Assembly: GCA_038093515.1 (NCBI GenBank)
Contig: JBBPSI010000272.1
Location: 1-30,372 of the forward strand
From: Butyriboletus loyo
Lineage: Eukaryota; Basidiomycota; Agaricomycetes; Boletales; Boletaceae
Reading direction: 5' to 3'
DNA: 30,372 nucleotides
In this document: piece by piece, positions 7,786 to 17,947 of the stretch
How positions within the stretch are numbered: the stretch's first letter is position 1
How the letters are laid out: each line of letters begins with the position of its first letter
Notes under the pieces: model-generated
Databases searched by the model: none
The model's input: the letters and a program-made list of their open reading frames with translations, nothing else
What the model was told of the DNA's origin: nothing
Made by a program: the position numbers and the translations under genes

Positions 7786-9709
7786 CGTCGGAGCCCTCGG
7801 TTAAGGAACTCCTCCAGACCCTGGAGTCGAGAGGCATCAGCAAGGATGCAATTCGCCAACGCCTCGAGAAGGCCTTTGGCAAGAAGAAAGAGGAACCTGC
7901 CAAGACGCTGGCAGAACGTATCGCCCCACGTCCTCTCATCGACAGAGTCTCACCCCGATCGCCGATATCCGGGTCGAGCACAGGTAAACCCGAGCCAACA
8001 GTGGACTCCGAGGGGTTTACACTAGTACAACGGAGCAAGCCGTTCGTACACCGACGCCCTCTCGTGAGGAAACCCGCGCTCGCAAGGAAGCCTGCGCCGA
8101 CGCCGGTACCCGCACAAGTACCAAAAGAGACTACTGCCGAACCCAAGGAGGAGATGACCCCTGGGGCAGTATTAAAAGAAGCAACGATGACAACTGACGA
8201 GTTGATCGCCCTCTGGAGAAAGAAGTCCGGAGGCCAAGATGAAAAGAAGCCGGCTGCCGATATGAAGCCGACATTAAGAAGGTCGAAACGAGCGACCTCC
8301 CCCGCAGACCTAAGGAAAGCCTACCAAGCCGCCGCGGTAGCACAAGAAATCCTCGGAAAAAGGATCCGAGAAGAAGAAGACGCGCAAGAGCGCAAGAAAA
8401 GACGTCGGGAGATCAGCAGTAGCAACGAGACCTCCTACGAGACCTCCGAAGAAACGACCTACGTCACGCCCCTGGAGACCCCAGGACCCATGCACGTTGA
8501 TGTGCCCGATCTTATCGCCACCGAGGAAGACGATGAAGATCTACCCCCGATTCCTCCTATCAGGGCAGCAACCCCTGAAGACGATTTCTATGACGCCCCC
8601 GGAACCACGGCCGTCAAAAGAGGTGCAGACAGCGACCTCTCAGTAGAGCGGATGAGCAAGATCCCCGCTATGGGAGACCACCTGAGTTTCCCCTCCCCCG
8701 AGGTTGAGTGGCACCCCGAGACAATTGCCGCATTCACGTACTCGACTGGCCAGAAGGCCCAGTCCATGCATATTCCAGTGGTCCTATGTGCCAACAAGAA
8801 CGGACCAGTCTTCGACACCACCGCGCTGGTGGACAGTGGAGCATCAGGATGCTTCGTACACAGGGATTTTGTCAAGCGAAACCATCTCCCTATCAAACGT
8901 CTAACCAAGGAGCTTAAGGCTCAGAACGTCGACGGTTCTCCAAACAAGGGAGGAACCATACGATACTCAACGACGATGATCCTCCAGATGGGAGGAACGG
9001 AACAACTTAGAGAATTCTTGATCCTCAACGTGGGTCAAGAGAACGTCATCCTCGGGCTGCCCTGGCTCCGCGACGCCAACCCCGACATAGACTGGACAAC
9101 TGGACGAGTAGCATTCCCAGATCAACCAGCAGAGAGACGCCCCGACGACCCATGGGCGATTACCCAACGGTATCTGATCCGGTACCTCGACATGGACCCG
9201 GACACGAGGATGGCGCACCTCTGGAAAAAGCGCCTAGACCAGCAAGCAAGGCGAACATACGACGTTCGCAGAGCAACGGTATCTACAGAGATAGCTGCCA
9301 AGGAAGAAAAGCCGAAGAAGACCCTTCCGGCTCAGTATAAGGGATTCGAGGACGTCTTTGAGAAAAAGAACCTCGACGAGCTCCCCCCATCTCGGTCCTT
9401 TGACCACGCGATCGACCTAGACAAAGATTTCCTCCCTCGAGTCGCCAAGGCCTACCCTCTCAACCCTAAAGAGACAGAGGCATGTAAGGAGTTTGTTACA
9501 GAACATCTCAAGACGGGGAAGATAGTCCCCTCCAAGTCACCCCAAGCCGCTCCCTTCTTTTTCGTAGGAAAGAAGGATGGATCTCTACATCCTTTCCAGG
9601 ACTATAGGCACGTAAACGCCCATACGATTAAAAACGCCTACCCGCTCCCCCTCATCGGTGATCTTGTCGACCGCCTGAAAGGCTCCAAGATCTTTACGAA
9701 GATGGACAT

Positions 9710-10529
9710 TGTTACGCTGATAGCGCACAATAACTAGCAGCAAGCACTTGACTAGGGGCTCGAGCCTAATAAGGAAAATGCCGACTCGCGTGAACGACGC
9801 TATCGGGTGTCTTGCAAAGCAAGTGTCGGCGAGATCTTGTGTGGTGGCGACCAGACGAGATCGAGCAGGCTCTTATCGGCTTTATCGGCAAGAAGAGGGT
9901 ATATTGCTAGATTACTATGCACTTGGTAGATGCGTAGAATTAGCTAAAGAACTCGTACTACTCTAAGTACGATCTTATATACTGCTAGGTATCGTGCACA
10001 GACCGAGCTGTGCGTGGCAGCGAGGGTAGAGGGCTATGAGTCCGTCCGAGTCATAGCGGCGAAAAGGAAGCGGCAAAGTGCCGGTAACGAGGGAGCGAAG
10101 CTCCGAGCAAGGTGGCGACATCGTCAGCGAATGAGAAGTGCTGAACGTGAAGTGACGATGTCCATGAGGCCGGCCCCACAGGGCGAAGGGTGCGCGAACG
10201 GCGGAGCCCTTGGATACGGGTCTCGACGCGAAGGTACGAACGCGTCGTAATCTAATCACGTGCTAGTCACGTGATGTAAGAAATGTCATTGGTCAAAATA
10301 AGAGGGACGCGACAGCTCAGCTGAAGGTCCGGCCCGACGGGGCGAGAAGACAGGGGCTATCTCGGTGCAACGGCACAGAGACTCGCAGGGGCAACCGGGG
10401 AAGTGGATAACGTCCACTAGGCGACTGGGGAGCGGGCGATGGGCGGCATCGCGAGACGGCGGGGGCGGCGGGGACGCGTGAGCGTGGGAAAACGAGTGGC
10501 GGGGTACGCTTAGGGGTAAAACTGTAACA
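9710..10529 (-). repeat. Inverted solo family-2 LTR inside family-2 RT
   Basis: A complete 820 bp LTR in antisense orientation is flanked by GACAT (9705-9709 and 10530-10534). It interrupts RT between MDI and RWGYNNV. Excision of the LTR plus one duplicate restores the frame exactly (825 bp, a multiple of three). It matches the 5' LTR closely in the R/U5 part where the 3' LTR differs. It presumably arose by LTR-LTR recombination of a full insertion. Confidence 0.94.
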
Positions 10530-10534
10530 GACAT

Positions 10535-13094
10535 TCGTTGGGGCTACAACAATGTCCTCATCAAGCCCGGCGATCGCTGGAAGGCCGCGTTCATCACGCC
10601 GCAAGGGCTCTTTGAGCCAACAGTTATGTTTTTCGGGCTGTGTAACTCGCTGGCTACGTTTCAAGCCCTCATGGATCACACCTTTGGTGATATGATAGCC
10701 GAAGGATGGCTCGTCATCTACATGGACGACATCCTCATCCACTCCGAAGAAGCCGGAGTTCACGAAGAAAGGACACGCCGCGTCCTACAACGACTACGAG
10801 AGCATAAGCTCTTCCTGAAGCTGGAGAAATGCTTCTTCGACACAGATGAAGTTGAGTACCTCGGAATGGTGATCTGAGCAGGCCGCGTCCAGATGGACCC
10901 CACGAAGCTCAAGGCGATCCAAGAATGGAAGTCGCCCATGTCGGTCAAGGCAGTCCGATCGTTTATCGGATTTTGCAACTTCTATCGCCGCTTTATAAGC
11001 AATTTCTCAGCAATATCTCGGCCTCTTCACGATCTGACGAAGAAGACCACGAAATGGGACTGGACCCCTGAACACGAAAACGCTTTCCTGAAGATCAAGG
11101 AGATCTTCCTACAGCAGCCCGTCCTGGCGATGCCGGACACCACGAAGGAGTTTAAAGTCATGACGGACGCCTCTCTCACAGCAACGGGAGCGGTACTCAT
11201 GCAGAACGACGGCAACGGCGACCTTCACCCGTGTGCCTACCTCTCAAAGACGCTCTCCCCGGCAGAGCGCAACTATGACATATATGACAGAGAACTTTTG
11301 GCTGTCATCCACGCCTTGGAAGAATGGCGTCACTACCTCAGGGGGACTGGTCATCCCGTAACGATACTAACCGACCACAAGAATCTGACGTACTTCCGAC
11401 AGCCCAACAAGTTGTCGAGAAGACAAGCCCGGTGGATGATGTATCTACAGGATTACGACATCAAGTTCCACCACCTCCCAGGAACCGCCATGGGCCCCAC
11501 CGACGCCCTCTCTCGCCGTGACGAGGTTGATACCTCGGCCGACAATCAGGAAGTCGTCCTACTTCCGGATTCAGTATTCGTCAATGCGCTTGACACAGCG
11601 CTAGCAGAAAAGATGGTCGTGTCTACCAAGAACGACCCGCTCGTACAGAAGGCCTTGTCGGCTATGTACGAAGCCTCCCCGATCTTCCCTCGTTCAGCCC
11701 CCCACGATTGGCTGTTCGAAAACGACAAGTTATACTACAAGGGACGCCTCTATGTGCCAGAGGAAGCGCGTCACCCCCTTGTAAAGGAACTCCACGAGGG
11801 CCCTGCCGGCGGCCATGGAGGAATATTTAGGACGCAGAATTTAGTCCAACGAGACTACTGGTGGCCCGGAATGGGCTCTTTTATCAGGAAGTTCGTCACA
11901 GGTTGCGCAGTTTGCCAGGCAAACAAGGTCAACACACACCCGACAGTACCCGGGCTTACCCCACTGTCCAGCACCGCCACACGGCCCTTTCAACAAGTAT
12001 CCGTTGATCTCATCACGGATCTCCCGGAGTCTATGGGATTTGATTCGGTAATGGTCGTGGTAGACCATGGCCTTACAAAGGGGGTAATTTTCATACCTTG
12101 CAACAAGACGATCGACGCAGCAGGCGTCGCCCAACTCTTTTTCGACAAAGTATTCACCAGATTCGGTCTGCACGACCGCTGCATCTTGGACCGCGGTCCG
12201 CAATTCGCCTCAGCCTTCGCGCGGGAATTAGCAAGGCTGCTAAAGTACGACCTCGCCCTCTCCTCAGCATACCACCCCCAGACGGACGGCGAGACAGAAA
12301 GGGTCAACCAGGAGCTGGAGACCTACCTCCGCATCTTTTGCGATGGACGCCCTGACAGATGGGCCAGCATACTCCCCATGGCGGAGTTTTCACACAATTC
12401 GACCACGCACTCGGTCACAGGAAAGACGCCGTTCTCGTTAATGATCGGCTATGAACCACGCGCGTACCCGGCGTTAGGACGGACATTCCTACCGGCATTG
12501 GAAGCAAGGCTCTCGGACTTAGCCGCAAGTCGCGAAGAAGCCTCAGAAGCACACGACAAGGCACGGCGCCTTATGAAAGAGCGGATCACCACGAAGTTTA
12601 AACCGTGGAAGGTTGGAGATAAAGTATGGCTAGAAGGCCGCAACCTTAGGCTCAGGTACCAGTCGCGGAAACTCGCGCCGAAACGGGAAGGCCCCTTTGA
12701 GGTGGCACAAGTAATTTCTCCCGTCGCGTTCCGCCTTCGCCTCCCGCCTACCTGGAAGATACACGACGTCTTCCACGCCTCCCTCCTGTCGTCTTACAGG
12801 GAGACCCCGGAGCACGGCCCCAATTATACGAACCCACCCCCAGACACCATAGAAGGCGAGGAAGAGTACGAAGTCGAAAAGATCCTCGCGCACCGAGGCA
12901 CCAGAAATCGGAGACAATACTTAGTCTCCTGGAAAGGATACTCTTCCGCCGAAAACACCTGGGAACCAGAAGGGAATTTAGACAATTCCATGCCGTTGCT
13001 GCGAGCATACAAGGCTCGCCACCAGAAGGACTTCCCCGCGTCCGCCCGCTCTCTTATCATTGCCGCCGCCACTTCCGCCGCCGCCGCCGTCTAG
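10535..13094 (+). pseudogene. gag-pol: Gag-Pol of family 2, second part (RT to chromodomain, one TGA)
   Basis: This continues the 1718-residue polyprotein after the solo LTR. RT shows YMDD at ~928. TGA at 10875-10877 replaces the Arg expected in GMVI-R-AGRVQMDP. RNase H (MTDASLTATGA), integrase zinc domain (GGHGGIFRTQN...GCAVCQANK) and the DDE core follow, with D ~1357, D ~1418 and E ~1454, that is D-x60-D-x35-E. GPF and a chromodomain from ~1644 (YEVEKILAHRG...YLVSWKGYSSAENTWEPEGNL) end the protein in an Ala-rich tail. The second catalytic Asp sits in LDRGPQF instead of the usual SDRGPQF. The only stop is the TGA. Confidence 0.92.
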
Positions 13095-13124
13095 AGTTTG
13101 ATCGAACCAGGAGTTTCGATCTTG

Positions 13125-13136
13125 TACGGGGGGTAA
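13125..13136 (+). other. Family-2 polypurine tract
   Basis: Six G followed by TAA immediately precede the 3' LTR. This is the expected position of the plus-strand primer. The 42 nt from the pol stop to the LTR hold nothing else I recognise. Confidence 0.7.
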
Positions 13137-13959
13137 TGTTACAGTTTTACCCCTAAGCGTACCCCGCCACTCGTTTTCCCACGCTTACGCGTTCCCGCCG
13201 CCCCCGCCGCCTTGCGATGCCGCCCATCGCCCCCTCCCCAGTCACCTAGTGGATGCCATCCACTCCCCCGCTCGTTCCTGCAAGTCTCTGTGCCGTTGCA
13301 CGAGATAGCCCCTGTCTTCTCGCCCCGTCGGGCCGGACCTTCAGCTGAGCTGTCGCGTCCCTCTTTCTTTGACCAATGACATTTCTTACATCACGTGACT
13401 AGCACGTGACTAGATTACGACGCGTCAGTACCTTCGCGTCGAGACCCGTATCCAAGGGCTCCGCCGTTCGCGCACCCTTCGCCCTGTGGGGCCGGCCTCA
13501 TGGACATCGTCACTTCACGTTCAGCACTTCCCATTCGCTGACGATGTCGCCACCTTGCTCGGAGCTTCGCTCCCTAGTTACCGGCACTTTGCCGCTCCTT
13601 CTTTCGACGCTATGACTCGGACGGACTCATAGCCCTTTGCCCTCGCTGCCACGCACAGCTCGGTCTGTGCACGATACCCCATAGTATATAAGATCGTACT
13701 TAGAGTAGTACGAGTTCTTTTTAGGCTAATTCACGATCTTACCAAGTATAGTAATCTAGTGATTATACTCCATCTCTTGCCGAGTAAAGCCTATATATTT
13801 CCGTTTCGGATTGCCTGGTCGCCAATTTCACACAAGATTCGGATAATTTCGTTTTGGTAAGACACCGAAGCAGCGCTGCTCACGCTGAATGGCACCTTAT
13901 TAGGCTCGAGCCCCTAGTCAAGTGCTCGCTGCTAGTTATTGTGCGCTATCAGCGTAACA
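13137..13959 (+). repeat. Family-2 LTR, 3' LTR (with a divergent block)
   Basis: This copy starts TGTTACAG and ends CAGCGTAACA, 823 bp. U3 and the last ~60 bp agree well with the 5' LTR, but about 13718-13905, starting at the predicted transcript start, differs by many substitutions and small indels. The self-primer AGCTAATTCT is lost there (GGCTAATTCA). The paired CACGTG boxes are intact. Confidence 0.92.
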
Positions 13960-13964
13960 GGAAC

Positions 13965-14791
13965 TCGCGAGACTTCTCGACTACGATCTCGCCCTTTCCT
14001 CCGCCTACCACCCCCAGACTGACGGTGAAACCGAACAAGTCAACCAGGAATTGGAAACTTACCTACGGATCTTCTGTGATGGCCATCCGGAACAATGGGC
14101 CGAACTCCTTCCCATGGCCGAGTTTTCCCACAACTCCATGACCCACTCATCGACCAACGTGACGCCCTTCTCTCTAATGGTCGGCTATGAACCAAGATCG
14201 TATCCTCCAATCGGAAAGACGTTCCTCCCCGCCCTCAAGTCTAGGCTCTCGGAACTCACGGGGGCTCGAACGGAAGCTCTGGAAGCCCACGAAAAGGCAC
14301 GGCGATTAATGAAAGAGCGGATCTCGTCCAAGTTCCGTCCGTGGAAGACTGGCGATAAGGTTTGGTTGGAAGGACGCAACCTTCGACTTAGGTACCCGTC
14401 GAAGAAGCTCGCCCCTAGACGGGAAGGTCCGTTTGAAATCGCGCAAGTCATCTCCCCTGTGGCGTACAGGCTCCGACTGCCACCGACCTGGAAGATCCAT
14501 GACGTCTTCCATGCGTCACTCCTGACTCCTTATCGTGAAACTGCGGAGCATGGGCCGAATTTCACCAACCCTCCGCCGGAAGAAATAGACGGAGATGAAG
14601 AATACGAGATCGATCGGATCCTATCCCATCGCGGATCGAAGGGATGCCGCCAGTTCCTTGTGTCCTGGAAAGGATACTCTGCAGCAGAAAACACTTGGGA
14701 ACCAAATGGGAACTTGGTCCATGTGCAGGCCTTGCTCAAGGCTTATAAACTGCGCCACCCCAAGGATTTCCCTTCCCCATTTTCACAGTAA
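13965..14791 (+). pseudogene. pol: Pol of element B, integrase end and chromodomain
   Basis: This resumes the Pol frame after the family-2 element; 13960-13964 is the duplicated target site. It gives TRELARLLDYDLALSSAYHPQTDGE, with the third catalytic residue in ETEQVNQ (element E and family 2 have ETERVNQ), then the GPF module (REGPFEIAQVISPVAYRLRLP) and a chromodomain (YEIDRILSHRGSKG...FLVSWKGYSAAENTWEPNGNL). The stop TAA at 14789 is followed 10 nt later by the ORF3 ATG. The chromodomain should direct integration to marked chromatin, as in other chromoviruses. No stop or frameshift is seen in this part. Confidence 0.92.
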
Positions 14792-14801
14792 AACAACCAA
14801 G

Positions 14802-15438
14802 ATGGCCATTCCTCCCACAGAAAACAATGCGCCGCTCCCAGCTCAGCCTCCCATTCGCTCTTCCCGTCTCCCCGTTTCATCTCGCCGTGTCCTCTACACT
14901 GCCGTTTTAGAAAACCCCGTCGCTACGTATGCCCTCAAGCAACATATGGATTTTACTGGAGACTACGTGCTCTGTACCCTCGCTTCTCTCTATCAGTCAT
15001 ATGCCCTGACCCGCACCGTCCACACCCGTCTATGCCCCGACAACCAACCGCCCATATATGCCACCGCCCTGGAGACCTCCTTGATGGAGGCCAGGGGGTA
15101 CACCCTGGACATCCTTCACGCTGAAGGGTTCGGGTATGTCGTGGACCAGCTTCTCCCAGGTATCCTCGCCCCCGTTCTATGCCCCATCCTCGTCGCTCTC
15201 GCTCCTGGGGAGAGAGAGTTTTATTTTCAGTCCAATGACAGGATTGGATTTCTTCACCCCACTGCTTGCAGCCCCAATCCTCCTCCTCATCCTGCCGCAG
15301 AAGGATCTCCTCCGCCATTACCTGTTCCAGTGCCACCTGCAAGAGATTCACCTGTGACCACTTTGGTAGCTGACTACTCACGTGAGACCACAGGGGAATC
15401 CTTGGAGTCCTTTCGGACAGACGTCGATGAGCCCCAGG
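14802..15438 (+). pseudogene. ORF3 of element B, N-terminal part (split by solo LTR)
   Basis: ORF3 starts MAIPPTENNAPLPAQPP, 10 nt after the pol stop. An apparently folded region of ~120 residues (VLYTAVLENPVATYALKQHMDFTGDYVL...LAPGEREFYFQSNDRIGF) is followed by a Pro/Ser-rich linker. The frame is entered by a solo LTR at 15439 and resumes at 15871. I recognise no family for the N-terminal domain; it has no signal peptide or clear membrane segment, so an envelope is unlikely. An upstream in-frame extension to 14595 overlaps pol but is not in frame in element E, so I prefer the ATG at 14802. Intact ORF3 would be about 412 residues. Confidence 0.8.
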
Positions 15439-15865
15439 TGTTACGGTAGTGGTATACTTTTTCCATCCACTACCACTCGGACTACTTCATTCGCCTAGCC
15501 TTTCGCTAGTGCCTTTTGAGCGGTACGAACCGCTTTAGCTTAGTCATCACTTCTCGCGCACGGACGTGCTTTCTTTCATACTCCAGAACTCTCTGGAATA
15601 TTCCTTCCCCATTTGTAGTTTCCTTCTCGCAACTCGATTAGGAACTTGGTCTGTGCGCAGACTCCCAGTAGTATAAAGACCCAGTCTTTACACCCTGTAC
15701 ATTATCTAGTTCTACGCAGTCACCTGCTAGCAATTAGTTTCACTCCAGACTCTTAGTGTGTGCACTAAGACATAGTCTGAGACCCAGCTCAGAAATGCTT
15801 CATGAGTCTCGAGGCCACTCCAGAGTGCCTCCTCGCTGTTCTAGTTGTTAGCGCCCAGCGTAACA
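15439..15865 (+). repeat. Solo family-1 LTR inside ORF3 of element B
   Basis: This 427 bp LTR is flanked by CCAGG (15434-15438 and 15866-15870). The uninterrupted sequence is seen in element E near 22410-22420. There is no internal domain, so it is a solo LTR. Its U3 differs somewhat from those of B, suggesting another subfamily. Confidence 0.94.
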
Positions 15866-15870
15866 CCAGG

Positions 15871-16471
15871 TCGCTCGTCGACACTCCCCTCTACCGCCTT
15901 GAACTGTGCATCGCCAACCTCGCCAGACGCTTCTCCAGGTTGGATCTGTCCCGGGATCGGTCACCCTCACCGCCGCAGGAAGAAGGATCGCCAACAGGGC
16001 CTTTCGCTCTGTCACCCCCCAACCGTCCACTTGACGTGGCACCCCCGCCATCCAGCTCATCCCTCGTGTCACCTCCCCCACCGCCACAGCTGGTGGCTCT
16101 AACGACTCTTCATATGGACCCCCGCCTCCCTATCTCCCCGGTCGGGTACTTGTGATTCCCCTATTGTCGTCGACGACCAATCTCCTGATCCCAGCCCAGG
16201 CACTGCTCGACCTCGCCTCGTCCGCCCGCAGCTCTGCTTCGAGTGCGGGACCATCGGCCACTTCCGTAGGGAGTGCCCCAACTACACCTGCCCCTTCTGT
16301 CACCGGATCGCCCCTGGTCATATACAGGAGTTTTGTCCAGAGCGTGTATGCGGCCTCTGCGGTGCCATTGGCCATATCGTCGCCAACTGCACGTTTCGGG
16401 ATGACGTCTGGGCGGATTTCAATGCCAATGACGCTTACGACTACGACGTCAACGAGGGGGAGTCTCAGTGA
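15871..16471 (+). pseudogene. ORF3 of element B, linker and zinc-knuckle part
   Basis: Continuation of ORF3 after the solo LTR and its duplicated target site. A 1 nt deletion near 16146 (compare GRGTRNSPIIVDD in element E) shifts the frame. After it the frame reads RPQLCFECGTIGHFRREC and two further knuckles (16235-16390), then an acidic end (DDVWADFNANDAYDYDVNEGESQ) and TGA at 16469. The product would bind single-stranded nucleic acid if expressed, as CCHC proteins do. It lies between pol and the polypurine tract, where Ty3/Gypsy elements usually have nothing or env. Confidence 0.8.
16235..16390 (+). other. Three zinc knuckles of ORF3 (element B)
   Basis: CFECGTIGHFRREC and CGLCGAIGHIVANC are canonical C-x2-C-x4-H-x4-C knuckles. 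The middle one, CPFCHRIAPGHIQEFC, is C-x2-C-x6-H-x4-C. All ligands are also kept in the decayed copy at 20956-21111. Confidence 0.85.
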
Positions 16472-16509
16472 GGGGAGCATTCAAGTTGTGGAGTCGGAGT
16501 CTCCACCAT

Positions 16510-16522
16510 GGGAAGGGGGTAA
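16510..16522 (+). other. Polypurine tract of element B
   Basis: GGGAAGGGGGTAA directly precedes the 3' LTR and matches the tract next to the minus-strand LTR at 20823. Confidence 0.7.
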
Positions 16523-16948
16523 TGTTACGGTAGTGGTCTACTTTTTCTCTCCATTACCGTTGGGACTACTACATTCACCTAGCCTTTTGCTAGTTCCACT
16601 TGAACGGTAACAACCGTTCTTACTTAGTCATCACTTCTCGCGCACGGACGCGCTTTCCTTCATACTCCGGAATCTTCTGGAATATTCCTTCCATATTAGT
16701 AGTTTCCTTCTCGCGTCTCGATTAGGAACGCGGTCTGTGCGCAGACCTCAGTAGTATAAAGGCTCGGCCTTTACACCATGTACATTATCTAGTTCTACGC
16801 AGCCTACTGCTAGCAATTAGTTCACTTCCAGACTCTTAGTGTGCGCACTAAGACATAGTCTGAGACTCACCCCAGAATCGTCTCTCGAGTCTCGAGGCCA
16901 CTCCAGAGTGCCTCCTCACTGTTCTAGTTGTTAGCGCCCAGCGTAACA
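16523..16948 (+). repeat. Family-1 LTR, 3' LTR of element B
   Basis: This 426 bp LTR runs from TGTTACGG to CAGCGTAACA. It differs from the 5' LTR at 16 positions by eye, with more intact CpG than the 5' copy. The flanking CTTTC completes the target duplication. Confidence 0.94.
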
Positions 16949-17114
16949 CTTTCCCTTCGCTCATCTTCATGAGAAGGGCATTGATTTTAGACTCATCGTC
17001 GGGGAATGCCGTCTGATTGGCGGCGAAGTAGGTGTGCATGGCGAGGAGCCATCGCGATGCGTCTTCATTGAGACCGGAGAAGTCTTTTGGGACGATATTC
17101 TTTTTATCAGACAT
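16949..17114 (-). pseudogene. gag: Gag of element C, N-terminal part
   Basis: The frame starts at ATG 17114 (MSDKKNIVPKDFSGLNEDASRW) and reaches KMSEGK, where element B is inserted. The rest of this gag lies at 1183-1656. Joining across the CTTTC duplicate gives sequence matching the other Gag copies. Confidence 0.88.
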
Positions 17115-17519
17115 ATCGTTGTTGTCGTCTTCATCGTCAGACGGATCTGCGGGAGGGTAGTATGGTGGAGAGGGAGAGCGGGAGACGTGGGGGGAAACAT
17201 GGGGGGTTCTGTCGAGGTAGTCGCTGTCGTAACCATCGTTGCTAAGGGTAGGTTCCGATTCTTGCCCTTGACCCTGGTCCTCGGGTTGGTAAGAGGGTTC
17301 AGGGTTGGACTGGGGTGAAGGGTCAAACTGGGTTTGAGGGTCTGGCTGGGCAGGAGAATGTGGCGGCGACGGGTTGTCGACAATGATGGGTTCCAGTTTG
17401 GGAGAGGGAACACGGAAAGAACGACCGACACGTCTTGAGCGTGAGATGGAAATGGTGGGCGAGAGGGGAGGGCGGCTTTACTGCTGGGAAGCAGAAGCAA
17501 GAGGAAGATCTAGTTCTTT
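17115..17519 (-). other. Leader of element C with self-priming PBS
   Basis: This is the family-1 leader. The PBS is at 17508-17517 (sense AGAACTAGAT), 2 nt from the LTR. The AUG-less gag extension seen in B, D and E is disrupted here by a 2 nt insertion near 17465, so the upstream frame does not lead into gag. Confidence 0.75.
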
Positions 17520-17947
17520 TGTTACGCTGGGCGCTAACAACTAGAACAGCGAGGAGGCACTCTGGAGTGGCCTCAGGACTCGGGAGACGATTCTCAGGCT
17601 GGGTCTCAGACTATGTCTTAGTGCGCACACTAAGAGTCTGGATGAGAGCTAATTGCTAGCAGGTGACTGCGTAGAACTAGATACTGTACATGGTATAAAG
17701 GCTGGGTCTTTATACTACTGGGGTCTGCGCACAGACCATGTCCCTAATCGAGCCGCGAGAAGGGAAAGTACAAACGGGGAAGAGATACTCTAGAACATTC
17801 TGGAGTATGAAGGAAAGTGCGTCCGTGCGCGGGAAGTGGTGACTAAGCTAGAACAGTTGGTACCGTTCAAAGGGAACTAGCTGTAAGCTAGGCGAATGAA
17901 GTAGTCCAAGTGGTAGTGGATGGAAAAAGTATACCACTACCGTAACA
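17520..17947 (-). repeat. Family-1 LTR, 5' LTR of element C
   Basis: This 428 bp antisense LTR is adjacent to the PBS, so it is a 5' LTR. Its U3 end abuts a plus-strand family-1 LTR at 17948 with no spacer, making a head-to-head inverted repeat. Confidence 0.92.

Larger units (their letters stand above)
7113..9709 (+). pseudogene. gag-pol: Gag-Pol of family 2, first part (split by inverted solo LTR)
   Basis: One frame encodes Gag and Pol without a break. I take the ATG at 7113 (context GCCATGT, protein MSFVNRYALLAEK) rather than any upstream non-ATG codon. The first ~540 residues resemble no capsid I recognise. They hold a duplicated CX4CX4HxH motif (~residues 29-65), about five basic repeats of the KAxxIGxAxRASSP type (~85-225), a helical-looking segment (VKELLQTLESRGISKDAIRQ), EGFTLVQRSK, a basic KKRRRE cluster and an acidic tract. 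Protease (ALVDSGASGCF, Asp ~574) and the N-terminal RT region (FDHAIDLDKDF, KDGSLHPFQDYRHVN) follow. Translation stops shortly after the solo LTR begins at 9710; with that LTR removed the frame continues at 10535. Confidence 0.9.
6196..13959 (+). mobile_element. Family-2 Ty3/Gypsy chromovirus (complete, nested in element B integrase)
   Basis: Direct LTRs (6196-7015 and 13137-13959) are flanked by the target duplication GGAAC (6191-6195 and 13960-13964). Removing one copy restores the integrase reading FARELARLLDYDLALSS of the host element. Inside are a self-priming PBS, a single gag-pol frame and a G-rich polypurine tract. It carries an inverted solo LTR of its own family at 9710-10529 and one TGA stop at 10875. 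Length is 7764 bp, or about 6.9 kb without the solo LTR. Confidence 0.94.
1657..16948 (+). mobile_element. Element B: family-1 Ty3/Gypsy chromovirus with nested insertions
   Basis: The element is bounded by direct LTRs (1657-2082 and 16523-16948) and flanked by the target duplication CTTTC (1652-1656 and 16949-16953). It lies in opposite orientation inside the gag of element C. Inside are self-priming PBS, gag, pol, ORF3 and polypurine tract. It is broken by a whole family-2 element at 6196-13959 and a solo LTR at 15439-15865. The two LTRs differ at 16 positions by my count over 426 bp (13 transitions, mostly at CpG), so the insertion is not recent. Without the two insertions it would be roughly 7.1 kb. 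Confidence 0.93.

Noticed and set aside
14595..14801. Longer ORF3 start overlapping the end of pol
   Set aside because: The extension is in frame with ORF3 in element B but the equivalent stretch of element E is in another frame, so it is a by-product of the pol sequence. ATG 14802 (23047 in E) is common to both.
14802..16471. ORF3 as an envelope gene
   Set aside because: No signal peptide, transmembrane segment or cleavage site is visible; zinc knuckles and Pro-rich linker point to nucleic-acid binding.
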